Assembly: GCF_022479115.1 (NCBI RefSeq)
Contig: NZ_CP092497.1
Location: 806,001 to 870,000, forward strand
From: Amycolatopsis sp. EV170708-02-1
GTDB taxonomy: Bacteria > Actinomycetota > Actinomycetes > Mycobacteriales > Pseudonocardiaceae
Direction of reading: 5' to 3'
Length of the DNA stretch: 64,000 bases
Made by a program: the position numbers and the translations under genes. The notes beneath the pieces are model-generated. The model saw only the letters and a list, made by a program, of their open reading frames with translations. It searched no databases and was not told where the DNA came from. Shown one piece after another: positions 1-8,620 of the stretch. The stretch's first letter is position 1. Every line of letters begins with the position of its first letter.

Positions 1-232
1 CCTCTTCACCGGGCAGCAGTTCGGCCGCGTCGACCAGCTTCGTCTCCTCGCCCGACGCGACGTCGAACGACCACAGGCTGTGCCGCGGGTCCGTCCCGGA
101 CTCGGTCCGCAGGAACAGGATGCGGGAGCCGTCCGGGGCGACCTTGAACTCTTTGGGCGCGCCGAGGGTGAAGCGCTGGGTGCGGGCCTGACGGCGAAGG
201 AACGGGAGATCTTCGAGGCTGGTGTCGGTCAC
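1..232 (-). CDS. S9 family peptidase, N-terminal fragment (cut by window edge)
   Basis: The visible 77 residues run VTDTSLEDLPFL... and then include GAPKEFKVAPDGSRILFLR, the style of the N-terminal beta-propeller of prolyl oligopeptidase / DPP-IV serine peptidases. The catalytic domain lies beyond base 1, so activity cannot be judged. The GTG start has GCGGAG directly upstream. It begins 20 bases after the stop of the polyphosphate kinase gene on the same strand, suggesting co-transcription. The family call rests on a short segment. Confidence 0.6.
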   Translation of the reverse strand, partial: MTDTSLEDLPFLRRQARTQRFTLGAPKEFKVAPDGSRILFLRTESGTDPRHSLWSFDVASGEETKLVDAAELLPGEE

Positions 233-252
233 CTCCGCACTCTCTCAGACGA

Positions 253-1107
253 TCAACCGGAGACGCCAACGCCTTCCAGCTTCTTCAGTTCCGTCTCGGG
301 ATCGAAGTCGGCGGGCGGGAACTTCGGGTCCATCCCCTCGATCGTCTCGATCAGCAGCCGCGCGACCAGCCAGTTGCGATACCACTTGCGATCGGCCGGG
401 ACGGCGTACCAGGGCGCGGCCGCCGTCGAGGTCTTGGCGAAGATGTCGGCGTACGCCTTCTGATAGTCGTTCCACTGGGCGCGTGCGTCGAGGTCGGCGG
501 GGTTGTACTTCCACCACTTCGCCGGGGTCTCCAGCCGCGCCTTGAGCCGCTTCAGCTGCTCCTCCGGCGAGATGTCGAGGAAGACCTTCACGATGGTCGT
601 GCCCGCCTCGGTCAGCTCCTTCTCGAACGCGTTGATCTCGGCGTAGCGCTTGCGCCATTCCGCCGCGGGCACCAGCTTCTGCACGCGCGGGACCAGGATG
701 TCCTCGTAGTGGGAACGGTCGAAGACGCCGATCTGCCCCGGCCCGGGGAGCTGTTTGCGGATCCGCCACAGGTAGTGGTGACGCCGCTCGGCCGCGGTCG
801 GCTTCTTGAACCCGGCGTACCGCACGCCCATCGGGTTGACGAGCCCGAGGACGTGGCCCACCGTGCCGCCCTTGCCGGAGGTGTCCATCCCCTGCAGGAC
901 CAGCAGGAGGCTCCGGTTCCCGCCGCCGACGCCCTCCGCGTACAACGCCTCTTGCAGCTCGGCGAGCCTGCCTCCGGCGTCCGCGAGGTCTTTGAGCCCC
1001 TTGGGCTTCTTGTTCGGCCCGATCGGGAACGTGCCCGGGTGGTGCCGCTCGCCGCCCTTGCCGATCCTCAGCGTGTCCCGGACGGAGACGGTGTCCTTTT
1101 TCGCCAT
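253..1107 (-). CDS. ppk2: Polyphosphate kinase 2 family protein
   Basis: This 284-residue protein belongs to the PPK2 family, which transfers phosphate between polyphosphate and nucleotides. The Walker A loop GMDTSGKGG lies near residue 90 and a Walker B-like GVFDRSHYEDI near residue 145, with the family's conserved 'RRHHYLWRI' between them. The chosen ATG gives MAKKDTVSVRD, the usual N-terminus; the open frame extends 20 codons upstream without family resemblance. Whether it prefers AMP, ADP or GDP cannot be told from sequence alone. It is followed at once by the S9 peptidase gene and is divergent from rocD. Confidence 0.9.
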   Translation of the reverse strand: MAKKDTVSVRDTLRIGKGGERHHPGTFPIGPNKKPKGLKDLADAGGRLAELQEALYAEGVGGGNRSLLLVLQGMDTSGKGGTVGHVLGLVNPMGVRYAGFKKPTAAERRHHYLWRIRKQLPGPGQIGVFDRSHYEDILVPRVQKLVPAAEWRKRYAEINAFEKELTEAGTTIVKVFLDISPEEQLKRLKARLETPAKWWKYNPADLDARAQWNDYQKAYADIFAKTSTAAAPWYAVPADRKWYRNWLVARLLIETIEGMDPKFPPADFDPETELKKLEGVGVSG

Positions 1108-1263
1108 CCGGCGACCATAACCGCGGTCCGGGCAGCTCGCCTCCGGTGATCGACGACGCCGCTGCACGATTTCGCCACTCGATGGAGTCGATACGCAACG
1201 AACAACGGGTCAAAGCAACGTTTCCCGGATGAAAGCCGCCGGACGGGCATCTAACCTGAACGC

Positions 1264-2466
1264 ATGACGACCGCCGACTTCATCGCGCTCGACGAGCAGT
1301 GGAGCACGCACAACTACCACCCCCTGCCCGTGGTGATCGCCACCGCCGAAGGCGCCTCGGTCACCGATGTCGAGGGCAAGACCTACCTCGACTTCCTCTC
1401 CGGCTACTCGGCGCTGAACTTCGGGCACCGGCACCCCGGGCTCGTCGCCGCCGCGGTCGAGCAGTTCGGCCGGGTGACGCTGACCTCGCGCGCCTTCCAC
1501 CACGACCAGCTCGGGCTGTTCTGCCGGGAGCTCGCCGAGCTGACCGGCACCGAGATGACCCTGCCGATGAACTCCGGCGCCGAAGCCGTCGAATCCGCGG
1601 TGAAGATCGCCAGGAAGTGGGCGTACCGGGTCAAGGGCGTGCCCGACGGGACCGCGGAGATCGTCGTCGCGGGCTCCAACTTCCACGGCCGCACGACCAC
1701 CATCGTGTCCTTCTCCACCGACGAGACCGCGCGCGCCGACTTCGGCCCGTTCACGCCGGGCTTCGTCACGGTCAAGTACGGCGACGCCGAAGCGCTGCGC
1801 GACGCCATCACCGAACGCACCGCCGCGGTCCTGCTGGAGCCGGTGCAGGGCGAGGCAGGCGTGATCGTGCCGCCCGCCGGCTACTTCGCCGAGGCGCGAC
1901 GGCTGTGCGACGAGCACAACGTCCTGCTGATCGCCGACGAGATCCAGTCCGGTCTCGCCCGCACCGGCACCGTCCTCGCGCTCGACCACGAAGGCGTCCG
2001 CGCCGATGTCTACACGCTGGGCAAGGCGCTCGGCGGCGGCATCATGCCGGTCTCGGCGGTCGTCGGGAGCAAGGACGTGCTCGGCGTGCTGCGGCCGGGT
2101 GAGCACGGCTCCACCTTCGGCGGGAACCCGGTCGCCTGCGCGATCGGCCGTGCCGTCGTGGGCCTGCTGAAGACCGGCGAGTTCCAGGAGCGCTCGCGGG
2201 AACTGGGCGCCCACCTGCACTCGCGGCTCGGCGAACTGGTCGGCAACGGGCTGGCGGAGGTCCGCGGGCGCGGGCTCTGGGCCGGGATCGACATCGCGCC
2301 CGGCGGGCCGACCGGCCGCGAGGCGTCCACCGCGCTCGCCGAACGCGGCGTCCTGTGCAAGGAGACGCACGACCACACGCTGCGGATCGCGCCGCCGCTG
2401 GTGATCAGCCGCGAGGAGCTCGACCGCGGTATCGACGCGATCACGGAGGTCGTCGAGACGCGGTGA
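1264..2466 (+). CDS. rocD: Ornithine--oxo-acid transaminase
   Basis: This 400-residue class III PLP aminotransferase would convert ornithine and 2-oxoglutarate to glutamate-5-semialdehyde and glutamate in the cytoplasm. Visible features are the SGYSALNFGHRHP N-terminal signature, the LLIADEIQSGLARTG cofactor motif and the PLP lysine in YTLGKALGGG near residue 255. The length is normal for the family. It stands alone; the product feeds P5C, which the pruA product at 15.3-16.9 kb would oxidise. A plausible -10 (CTAACCT) lies about 10 bases before the ATG, suggesting a very short leader. Confidence 0.9.
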   Translation: MTTADFIALDEQWSTHNYHPLPVVIATAEGASVTDVEGKTYLDFLSGYSALNFGHRHPGLVAAAVEQFGRVTLTSRAFHHDQLGLFCRELAELTGTEMTLPMNSGAEAVESAVKIARKWAYRVKGVPDGTAEIVVAGSNFHGRTTTIVSFSTDETARADFGPFTPGFVTVKYGDAEALRDAITERTAAVLLEPVQGEAGVIVPPAGYFAEARRLCDEHNVLLIADEIQSGLARTGTVLALDHEGVRADVYTLGKALGGGIMPVSAVVGSKDVLGVLRPGEHGSTFGGNPVACAIGRAVVGLLKTGEFQERSRELGAHLHSRLGELVGNGLAEVRGRGLWAGIDIAPGGPTGREASTALAERGVLCKETHDHTLRIAPPLVISREELDRGIDAITEVVETR

Positions 2467-2497
2467 ACCTTTCGGACGGGTTGTACGTTGCCTGTCC

Positions 2498-3859
2498 ATG
2501 GGAGAAGAGCGGGAGTGGGTGGAGCGGCCGCTGGTCGGCACCGAGACGGTGTCGCCGGAGGACTGGTCCGCCAGGGGTAAGGCGCTGCGGGCCGAGGCGC
2601 CGACGTCCGCGCACGATCACGCGGCGGCGGGCGAAGGACGGCCGAGTGTGGCGGAGTTCTTCGCGCGGAGCAACGAAGGCCGCCTGCCGGAACTGGTGGA
2701 CCTGCGGCGCGAGCGCATGCTCGCGTCGCCGTTCACCTTCTATCGCGGGGCCGCCGGGCTGATGGCCGCCGATCTGGCTGGTTCGCCGTCTTCCGGGCTG
2801 ACGGCGCAGCTCTGCGGCGACGCGCACGCCGCGAACTTCGGGCTGTACGGCACGCCCGAAGGCCAGATCGTCATGGACATCAACGATTTCGACGAATCGG
2901 TGCCGGGACCGTGGGAGTGGGATCTCAAACGGCTCGCCGCGAGTCTCGTCCTGGCCGGGCGCGAGGGCGGCATCGGTGAATCCGGCTGCCGTGAAGCCGC
3001 CGAGGACGCGGTGAAGTCGTACCGGCGCACCATCCGGGGGCTGGCGGAGCTGCCGTTCCTGCGGTCGTGGAACGCGTTGCCGGACGCGTCGGTGCTGAGC
3101 AAGGTGCGCGCGCACGATCTGATCGACGACTTCGAGGAAGCGGCCGAGAAGGCGCGGAAGAACACCAGCGCCAAGGTCACCGCGAAGTGGACCAGGCGGA
3201 TCGACGACCACGAGACCGGCCTCGAACGGCACCGCTTCGTCGAAGACCCACCGGTGCTCACGCACGTCGACGACGCGACCGCCGAAGCCGTCGTCGCCGG
3301 GCTGGTGTCCTATGTGGACACGCTGCGTGAGTCGCGGCGGACGCTGCTCTCGCGGTACCGGGTGTCCGATGTGGCCTTCCGGGTGGTCGGCACCGGGAGC
3401 GTCGGGCTGCGCAGTTATGTGGCGCTGCTGCACGGGAACTCGGGCGAAGACCTCGTGCTGCAAGTGAAACAGGCCGTCCCGTCGGCGCTCGCGCCATTCC
3501 TCGGCCTGCCCGCCCCGGAGCACGAGGGCCGCCGGATCGTCGAAGGCGCGCGGCTCGTGCAGGCTGAAACCGACATCCTGCTCGGCTGGACGACCATCGA
3601 CGGCGTGCCGTACATCGTGCGGCAGTTCCGGAACCTCAAGGGCGACATCGATCCGGCGGAGCTGAAGAAGGACCACCTCGACGACTACGGCCGCCTGGCC
3701 GGCGCATTGCTGGCGCGGGCGCACGCGCGATCGCTGCATCCGCGGATGCTGGCGGGGTACTTCGAGGACGACGAAGACCTCGATGAGGCCATCGGGGCCT
3801 ACGCCGTGCGGTATGCGGATCAGACCGAAGCGGACTTCGCCGCCTTCGGCCGCGTTTAG
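2498..3859 (+). CDS. DUF2252 domain-containing protein
   Basis: A 453-residue protein of the DUF2252 family. The conserved core CGDAHAANFGLYG (about residues 107-119) followed by DINDFDES and WEWDLKRLA resembles the catalytic loop of aminoglycoside-phosphotransferase/kinase-like folds, but no substrate is established. It starts 31 bases after rocD on the same strand, with no strong ribosome site seen. Its TAG stop lies inside a 3' hairpin repeat at 3851-3872. It is convergent with the D-amino-acid oxidase gene. Confidence 0.85.
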   Translation: MGEEREWVERPLVGTETVSPEDWSARGKALRAEAPTSAHDHAAAGEGRPSVAEFFARSNEGRLPELVDLRRERMLASPFTFYRGAAGLMAADLAGSPSSGLTAQLCGDAHAANFGLYGTPEGQIVMDINDFDESVPGPWEWDLKRLAASLVLAGREGGIGESGCREAAEDAVKSYRRTIRGLAELPFLRSWNALPDASVLSKVRAHDLIDDFEEAAEKARKNTSAKVTAKWTRRIDDHETGLERHRFVEDPPVLTHVDDATAEAVVAGLVSYVDTLRESRRTLLSRYRVSDVAFRVVGTGSVGLRSYVALLHGNSGEDLVLQVKQAVPSALAPFLGLPAPEHEGRRIVEGARLVQAETDILLGWTTIDGVPYIVRQFRNLKGDIDPAELKKDHLDDYGRLAGALLARAHARSLHPRMLAGYFEDDEDLDEAIGAYAVRYADQTEADFAAFGRV

Positions 3860-3872
3860 TCCTCTAAATGCG
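3851..3872 (+). repeat. 3'-end hairpin repeat, family A copy 1
   Basis: A 9-bp stem (one G-T wobble) with the 4-base loop TCCT: core TTTAGTCCTCTAAATGCG. It overlaps the last codons of the DUF2252 gene and supplies its TAG stop. It has the same sense, relative to the gene, as the copies at 4098, 18675, 18716 and 28784. No U-tract follows, so it may be an intrinsic terminator of the actinobacterial U-less type; that function is inferred. Confidence 0.75.
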
Positions 3873-3940
3873 GTAGGGGGCGGTCGGGGGACAAACCGAT
3901 CCGGCACTTCGCGTGACTGATCGGACGGCATGTGTGATCC

Positions 3941-4029
3941 GACGGACGACACACGTGATGGAGTGGACGACAAACGGAGAGCCCGCCCAGGCACGCGTGT
4001 CGTCCATCTGATCACGTGTGTCGTCCATC
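3941..4029. repeat. Large imperfect inverted repeat between convergent genes
   Basis: Two 32-base arms at 3941-3972 and 3998-4029 match in reverse complement except for one base near the outer end and about three in the middle. The perfect inner block is GGACGACACACGTGAT with its complement. The loop is about 25 bases. It sits midway between two family A hairpins (3851, 4098) and fills the gap between the DUF2252 and oxidase gene ends. No gene is seen in this 264-base gap. Confidence 0.75.
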
Positions 4030-4097
4030 CAGACACGCAACATCGCCAGTAGGTATCTACGACACCGTTGGGCCCTCACGACCCCGAGCACCCCCTG

Positions 4098-4121
4098 CCG
4101 CATTTAGAGGACTAAATGCGG
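4098..4121 (-). repeat. 3'-end hairpin repeat, family A copy 2
   Basis: A perfect 10-bp stem CCGCATTTAG / CTAAATGCGG with a 4-base loop (TCCT on the minus strand). It lies 2 bases beyond the stop of the D-amino-acid oxidase gene and reads in the sense of that gene, mirroring copy 1 at the end of the opposing gene. Confidence 0.8.
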
Positions 4122-4123
4122 GC

Positions 4124-4999
4124 TTAGACCAGGGCCAGGACATCGTCGGCGCAACCCCAGGCCACCGTGATCCCCGCGCCCCCGTGCCCGTAGCAGTGCA
4201 CGACGCGGCCCTCCCGCTCCAGCCGCACCTCGGGCCGGAACGGCCGCAAGCCGACCTTCGCGCCCAGCACGGGCGCGTCGGCCAGCGCGGGCACGAGTTC
4301 GCGGCACCGGCGCACGATGTCGGCGGTCACGCCGGGGTCCGGCTCGACCGAATCGCGGCCGGGCTCCTGCGTGCCACCGCAGACGACGTGACGGCCGTGC
4401 GGGATCACGTGCCGCAGCACCGGCGTCGAGCCGTCGACGATCCATTCGGTCAGCCCCGGATCGGCGAGGTGGACGACCTGGCCGCCGACCGGCACCACCG
4501 TGCCGTCGCCCGCCAGCCGTCCCCCGCCGAGCCCGGCGGCGTTCACCACGAGATCCGCGTCGAGGTCGGCCAAACGCGACACGGTGCGATACTCGGTCCG
4601 CACGCCCAGCGCGGCGACCTCCCCGGCGAGCCAGGCGAGGTACACCGGGGTGTCGACCAGCGCGGTGGTGAAGGTGAGCCGCCCGGGTTCGTGGTCGAGG
4701 CCCGGCATGGCCAGCGCCCACGACGGCGGCGCCGCCTCGCGCGGGACGATGTAGGTCCCCCGGAGCATGCGGATCCCGGGAGCACCGAGGGTGCGGTACT
4801 CCTCGACGCTCGTCGTGGTCCAGCGGTCGACCCGGTCGGAGTTCGCCGCCAGCGGTGGAAACAGCACGCCACCCGCGACCGCGGAGGTCGTCTCCCCCGG
4901 TGCGGCGTCGGTGAGCACCGTGACGTCGTGCCCGGCGCCCGCCAGCCGGTGCGCGCAGCTCAGCCCGATCACCCCGCCGCCGACCACCGTGATCCGCAT
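4124..4999 (-). CDS. FAD-dependent D-amino-acid oxidase family protein
   Basis: A 291-residue flavoprotein of the DAO family, expected to oxidise D-amino acids to 2-oxo acids, ammonia and H2O2. The N-terminal Rossmann motif VVGGGVIGLSCAHRLAGAG, the VGLRPFRPEVRLE segment carrying the substrate-carboxylate arginine, and the C-terminal CYGHGGAGIT flavin motif are all present. The ATG at MRITVVGGG is preferred; the frame is open upstream but the extra 72 residues have no family character. Close relatives include glycine oxidase and other D-amino-acid oxidases, so the substrate is unknown. It is divergent from the PAP2 gene with 70 bases between starts. Confidence 0.85.
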   Translation of the reverse strand: MRITVVGGGVIGLSCAHRLAGAGHDVTVLTDAAPGETTSAVAGGVLFPPLAANSDRVDRWTTTSVEEYRTLGAPGIRMLRGTYIVPREAAPPSWALAMPGLDHEPGRLTFTTALVDTPVYLAWLAGEVAALGVRTEYRTVSRLADLDADLVVNAAGLGGGRLAGDGTVVPVGGQVVHLADPGLTEWIVDGSTPVLRHVIPHGRHVVCGGTQEPGRDSVEPDPGVTADIVRRCRELVPALADAPVLGAKVGLRPFRPEVRLEREGRVVHCYGHGGAGITVAWGCADDVLALV

Positions 5000-5069
5000 C
5001 GAAAGCCCCCTTCGTCCTCGCGAGCCGTCCCTGCATGGTGACTGATCACCCGTCACGTAATCTCGCCGG

Positions 5070-5675
5070 ATGAGCGGAAGAGCGCCGTACGGGCTGGTCG
5101 CGGTGACGTGCGCCGTGATCATGGTCGTGCTCGGGGTGCTGGTCTCCGGCGAAGGTCTCTCCGGCCCCGACGAACTCGCCGTCAAGTGGGTGGAGCGCAG
5201 CTTCGGCCCCGACACCGTCCTCCTACGGCTCCTCGTGCTGCCGACCGAGGCCTACGTCCTGATCCCGGTCGCGGTCCTCGCCGTCCTGTGCCTGATCGGC
5301 GGCCGCAGGCTCGAAGCGGTGCTGACCATCGTGGGCCCGCTCGTCGCGATCCTCGCGAACACCTGGGTCCTCAAACCGCTCTTCGACCGCTGGAAGTACA
5401 CCTACCTCGCCTACCCCAGCGGGCATACCGTCGCGCTGGTCGCGGTGCTGACCGTGCTCGTCCTGCTCGCCCGCCCCGGCGTCGCGACGGCGGTGATCGC
5501 GACCGTGGGCGCGGTGGTGCTCTGCGGCGTGACGATCGGCATGATCGGCCTCGGCTACCACTACCTGACCGACGTCGTGGGCGGCACGCTGTTCGCCGTC
5601 GCGACCGTGTGCGCCACGTGGGTCCTGCTCACCTGGGCTGCACGGCGTCGCGCGCCAGTGCCGTCAGACGGCTGA
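5070..5675 (+). CDS. PAP2-family membrane phosphatase
   Basis: A 201-residue integral membrane protein with about six hydrophobic segments. The three phosphatase motifs are visible: KPLFDRWK (variant of KxxxxxxRP) near residue 106, PSGHT near 117 and GYHYLTDVVGG near 166, the last holding the catalytic His and Asp. Likely substrates are lipid phosphates such as undecaprenyl pyrophosphate or phosphatidate; the sequence does not decide. Its 3' end overlaps the end of the convergent zapE gene by 47 bases. Confidence 0.88.
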   Translation: MSGRAPYGLVAVTCAVIMVVLGVLVSGEGLSGPDELAVKWVERSFGPDTVLLRLLVLPTEAYVLIPVAVLAVLCLIGGRRLEAVLTIVGPLVAILANTWVLKPLFDRWKYTYLAYPSGHTVALVAVLTVLVLLARPGVATAVIATVGAVVLCGVTIGMIGLGYHYLTDVVGGTLFAVATVCATWVLLTWAARRRAPVPSDG

Positions 5676-6663
5676 CGGCGCGCAGGTACTTCTTGCGGTA
5701 GCCGCCGTTCACCATCTCTTCGGTGAACAGCTCGGGCACCGGCTCGCCGGAGACCACCAGCGGGATCGCGCGGTCGTAGAGCCGGTCGGCGAAGGCGACC
5801 AGCCGCAATCCGACGTTCTGGTCGGGCACCGGGTGGATGTCGCGCAGATGCACCCGGGTCACGCCGTCGAGAAGCCTGCCGTAGCGCGAAGGGTGCAGCT
5901 TGCCGAGGTGCTCGCACAGCGCGTCGAAATCGTCCACAGTGGACTCGGGATGGGTGGCGGCGGAGGCTTCCAGCTCCTCGGGGCTCGCGGGCGGCGGCGC
6001 GTCCGGCAGGCCGCGGTGGCGGTAGTCCGGGCCGTCGACGCGGCAGACACCGAACCGGGCGGACAACGACTGGATCTCGCGCAGGAAGTCCGCGGCGGCG
6101 AACCGGCCTTCGCCGAGTTTGTCCGGGAGCGTGTTGGAGGTCGCCGCGACGAACACCCCGGCCGAGATCAGCTCCTGCAGCAGCCGGGTGACGAGCATCG
6201 TGTCGCCGGGGTCGTCGAGTTCGAACTCGTCGATCGCCAGGAACCGGTGCTCCGACAGGCGCCGCACCGCCTCGGCGAAGCCCAGCGCGCCGACGAGGTG
6301 GGTCAGCTCCACGAACGTGCCGTACGCCTTGGGCGACGGCGTCTCGTGCCAGGTCGAGGCGAGCAGGTGCGTCTTGCCGACACCGAAACCGCCGTCGAGA
6401 TAGAGCCCCATCGGCCCGGACGGCGCCTCGTCCCCGCCGCCGAACAGCGCGCGCAGCTTCGACTTCGGCTTCCGGTTCGAGGCCTCCGCCACGCGCTTCG
6501 CGAACGCGCCGCAGTCGACGACGGCCTGTGCCTGGCTCGGCTCGTCCGGATTGGGCACATAAGTGGAGAACCGGACCGCGTCGAACCTCGGCGGCGGGAC
6601 GAGCGCGGTGATCAGCTCGTCGGCGGACAGCTCCGGACGGCGATCGATCAGGCGGGCGGGCAT
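5629..6663 (-). CDS. zapE: Cell division protein ZapE (AFG1-like ATPase)
   Basis: A 344-residue AFG1/ZapE AAA-type ATPase. Walker A is YLDGGFGVGKTHLL near residue 100; the Walker B region is FLAIDEFELDDPGD near 150, followed by the sensor ATSNT near 185. In proteobacteria ZapE destabilises FtsZ rings; the role in actinobacteria is inferred. The chosen ATG gives MPARLIDRRPEL. It is convergent with, and overlaps, the PAP2 gene. Confidence 0.9.
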   Translation of the reverse strand: MPARLIDRRPELSADELITALVPPPRFDAVRFSTYVPNPDEPSQAQAVVDCGAFAKRVAEASNRKPKSKLRALFGGGDEAPSGPMGLYLDGGFGVGKTHLLASTWHETPSPKAYGTFVELTHLVGALGFAEAVRRLSEHRFLAIDEFELDDPGDTMLVTRLLQELISAGVFVAATSNTLPDKLGEGRFAAADFLREIQSLSARFGVCRVDGPDYRHRGLPDAPPPASPEELEASAATHPESTVDDFDALCEHLGKLHPSRYGRLLDGVTRVHLRDIHPVPDQNVGLRLVAFADRLYDRAIPLVVSGEPVPELFTEEMVNGGYRKKYLRAVSRLTALARDAVQPR

Positions 6664-6760
6664 TCGCCGAGCGTAACGGCACCGTCGTCGCGGGTTCACT
6701 CTCCCTGACCGGGCGTATCCCCGCTCAGCGGTGCCGTCGGGCGCGTGCTGGGATGGCGGT

Positions 6761-7507
6761 GTGCAGCTTTTGTGGCCAACGACACCGGCGGAACCCGTCT
6801 CCGATGGCGACCTCGAACGGCTCTACGGGTATCCGGAAGGCCTGACCCGCCCCTGGGTCCAGGTCAACTTCGTCAGCTCCGCCGACGGCGCGGTGGCGGT
6901 CGACGAGCTGTCCGAGGGGCTCTCCTCCCCCGCCGACAAGCGGATCTTCGTGATGGGGCGGCTGCTTTCCGACGTGATCCTGGTCGGCGCCGGCACGGCG
7001 CGCGCCGAGGGCTACCGCGGCGCGCGGATCACTCCCGAACGCGCCGCCCGCCGGGTCTCGCTCGGGCTGTCCGAAGTGCCGCCGATCGCGGTGGTGACCC
7101 GTTCCGGTGAACTCGACCCGGAAGGCCCGTTGTTCACCGACACCAAGGTCCCGCCGATCGTCATCACCACCGAAAAGGCGCCCTGGGCGGCGCTGGAGCG
7201 CGCCGGCGCCGAGGTGCTCGTCGCCGGGACCCAGGACGTCGACCTCCACCGCGCGCTCGCGCTGCTGAACGAACGCGGGCTGCGCCGGATCGACTGCGAG
7301 GGCGGGCCGGCGCTGTTCGCCGACCTGATCGCGGCCGACCTGGTCGACCAGCTGTGCCTGACCGTCGCCCCGCTGCTGGCGGGCGCGGGCGAGCGCCGGA
7401 TCGCCGACGGCCGCCCGGCCCCGGAACCGCGGCGGATGGACCTCGCGTCCGTGCTCTTCGAAGACGGCTTCACCATGCTGCGTTATCGCCGCCGGGAGGG
7501 CGGGTGA
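6761..7507 (+). CDS. RibD C-terminal-like pyrimidine reductase family protein
   Basis: A 248-residue protein with the dihydrofolate-reductase-like fold of RibD C-terminal domains: WVQVNFVSSADGAVAVD near residue 33, ILVGAGTARAEGY and the dinucleotide-binding CEGGPALFADLI near 190. There is no deaminase domain, as in many stand-alone actinobacterial members whose substrate is not assigned. The GTG giving VQLLWPT matches the usual start; an ATG 30 bases upstream is possible. Its stop overlaps the GTG of the sigma factor gene (GTGA), so the two are translationally coupled. Confidence 0.82.
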   Translation: MQLLWPTTPAEPVSDGDLERLYGYPEGLTRPWVQVNFVSSADGAVAVDELSEGLSSPADKRIFVMGRLLSDVILVGAGTARAEGYRGARITPERAARRVSLGLSEVPPIAVVTRSGELDPEGPLFTDTKVPPIVITTEKAPWAALERAGAEVLVAGTQDVDLHRALALLNERGLRRIDCEGGPALFADLIAADLVDQLCLTVAPLLAGAGERRIADGRPAPEPRRMDLASVLFEDGFTMLRYRRREGG

Positions 7508-8061
7508 GCGAGGCCGTGCCGGTTCCGGACGAGGAACTGGCGGCCAGGGCCGCCGGCGGGGACCACGGCGCCTTCGACATCCTGGTCCGGCGGCACACGG
7601 CCAGGATGTACCGGGTGGCGCTGCGGATCACCGGCAGCTCGTCGGAAGCCGAGGACGTCGTCCAGGAGGCCTGGCTCTCCGCGTGGCGCGCGCTGCCCGG
7701 CTTCCGGTTCGAATCGGCGGTGTCGACCTGGCTCTACCGGGTGACGACGAACGGCGCGCTCGGCACGGTCCGGCGCCGGAAACCGACGGTGCCGCTCGAC
7801 GAGGGCGACGCGGGTGTCGTGCCTGGTCCGGAGGGGTACGTGGTGAGCGCCGAACAGGTCGGCACGGTGCTGCGCGCGATCGCCGAACTCGACGTCGGCC
7901 AGCGGATCCCGCTGATTCTGCGAGAATTCGAGGGGTTGACCTACGAAGAGGTGGCCGAGGTGCTGGAAGTCAGCGTGCCCGCACTGCGCGCCCGCCTGCA
8001 CCGCGCGCGGGTGGCGCTGCTGGCGAAACTCGGCGACAACTTCCGACCCGGGGAACGGTGA
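7504..8061 (+). CDS. ECF-type RNA polymerase sigma factor
   Basis: A 185-residue sigma-70 family protein with only regions 2 and 4. Region 2 covers about residues 15-90 (AEDVVQEAWLSAWRALPGFR). Region 4 covers about 120-175 (GLTYEEVAEVLEVSVPALR, an HTH). It would redirect RNA polymerase to a stress regulon. The next gene, overlapping by 1 base (TGATG), encodes an Asp23-like protein where an anti-sigma factor gene is usually found. The operon of Asp23 proteins downstream suggests envelope stress as the signal; this is inferred from context. Confidence 0.92.
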   Translation: MSEAVPVPDEELAARAAGGDHGAFDILVRRHTARMYRVALRITGSSSEAEDVVQEAWLSAWRALPGFRFESAVSTWLYRVTTNGALGTVRRRKPTVPLDEGDAGVVPGPEGYVVSAEQVGTVLRAIAELDVGQRIPLILREFEGLTYEEVAEVLEVSVPALRARLHRARVALLAKLGDNFRPGER

Positions 8062-8486
8062 TGAGCGAGGATCCGCGCGACGACCCCCGGTGGCAGCAGG
8101 TGCGCGCCGCCGCGAGCCGTCCGGTGCCGACGCCGCCGGGGCTCGTCGAACGCGTGCTCCGCTCGGTCGGCGGCGTCCGCGGCGGGCACACCACCGCCCC
8201 GCTCGATCTGCCCTCGTCGGGCGGCAAGACCCAGGTGTCGGAACGGGCGCTGGTGCTGATGACCAGAAGCCTCGCCGCCGAGATCGGCCGCGAGCTCGGC
8301 GGGGTCCACGTCTCGGCCGTCGCGCTCGAAGAGGACGTGCTCCAGGTGCTGGTGACGATCCGGTTCGGCGTCGAGGCGGCCGTCGCGGACCTGTTGCGGC
8401 AGCGGGTCAGCGCGGCGCTGACCGGCCAGCTCGGGTCGGCCCCGCCCACGATCAACGTCCACGTCGTCGACGTCCACCCGGACTGA
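8061..8486 (+). CDS. Asp23/Gls24-like protein, sigma-factor partner gene
   Basis: A 141-residue soluble protein. The C-terminal half (about residues 62-141: TQVSERALVLMTRSLAAEIG ... VNVHVVDVH-like ending) has the alternating strand/helix pattern of Asp23/Gls24. The N-terminal 50 residues, with WQQVRAAASRPVPTPPGLVERVLRSVGG, are unlike the other Asp23 copies. No ZAS zinc motif or membrane segment is seen, so it is not a typical anti-sigma factor. Position directly after the sigma gene suggests a regulatory link; this is unproven. Confidence 0.7.
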   Translation: MSEDPRDDPRWQQVRAAASRPVPTPPGLVERVLRSVGGVRGGHTTAPLDLPSSGGKTQVSERALVLMTRSLAAEIGRELGGVHVSAVALEEDVLQVLVTIRFGVEAAVADLLRQRVSAALTGQLGSAPPTINVHVVDVHPD

Positions 8487-8620
8487 ACCCCCGCAACTGA
8501 TTACCCCATCCGGGGGACATCGCGTGACGGCTCGGCATGCGCGCGTGTCCTGGTCGGTGAGAGCGTAGGGACCGCCGCGCGCGCAGGTCGCGCGGCACAG
8601 GCCGAGAAGGAGCGAACTTC

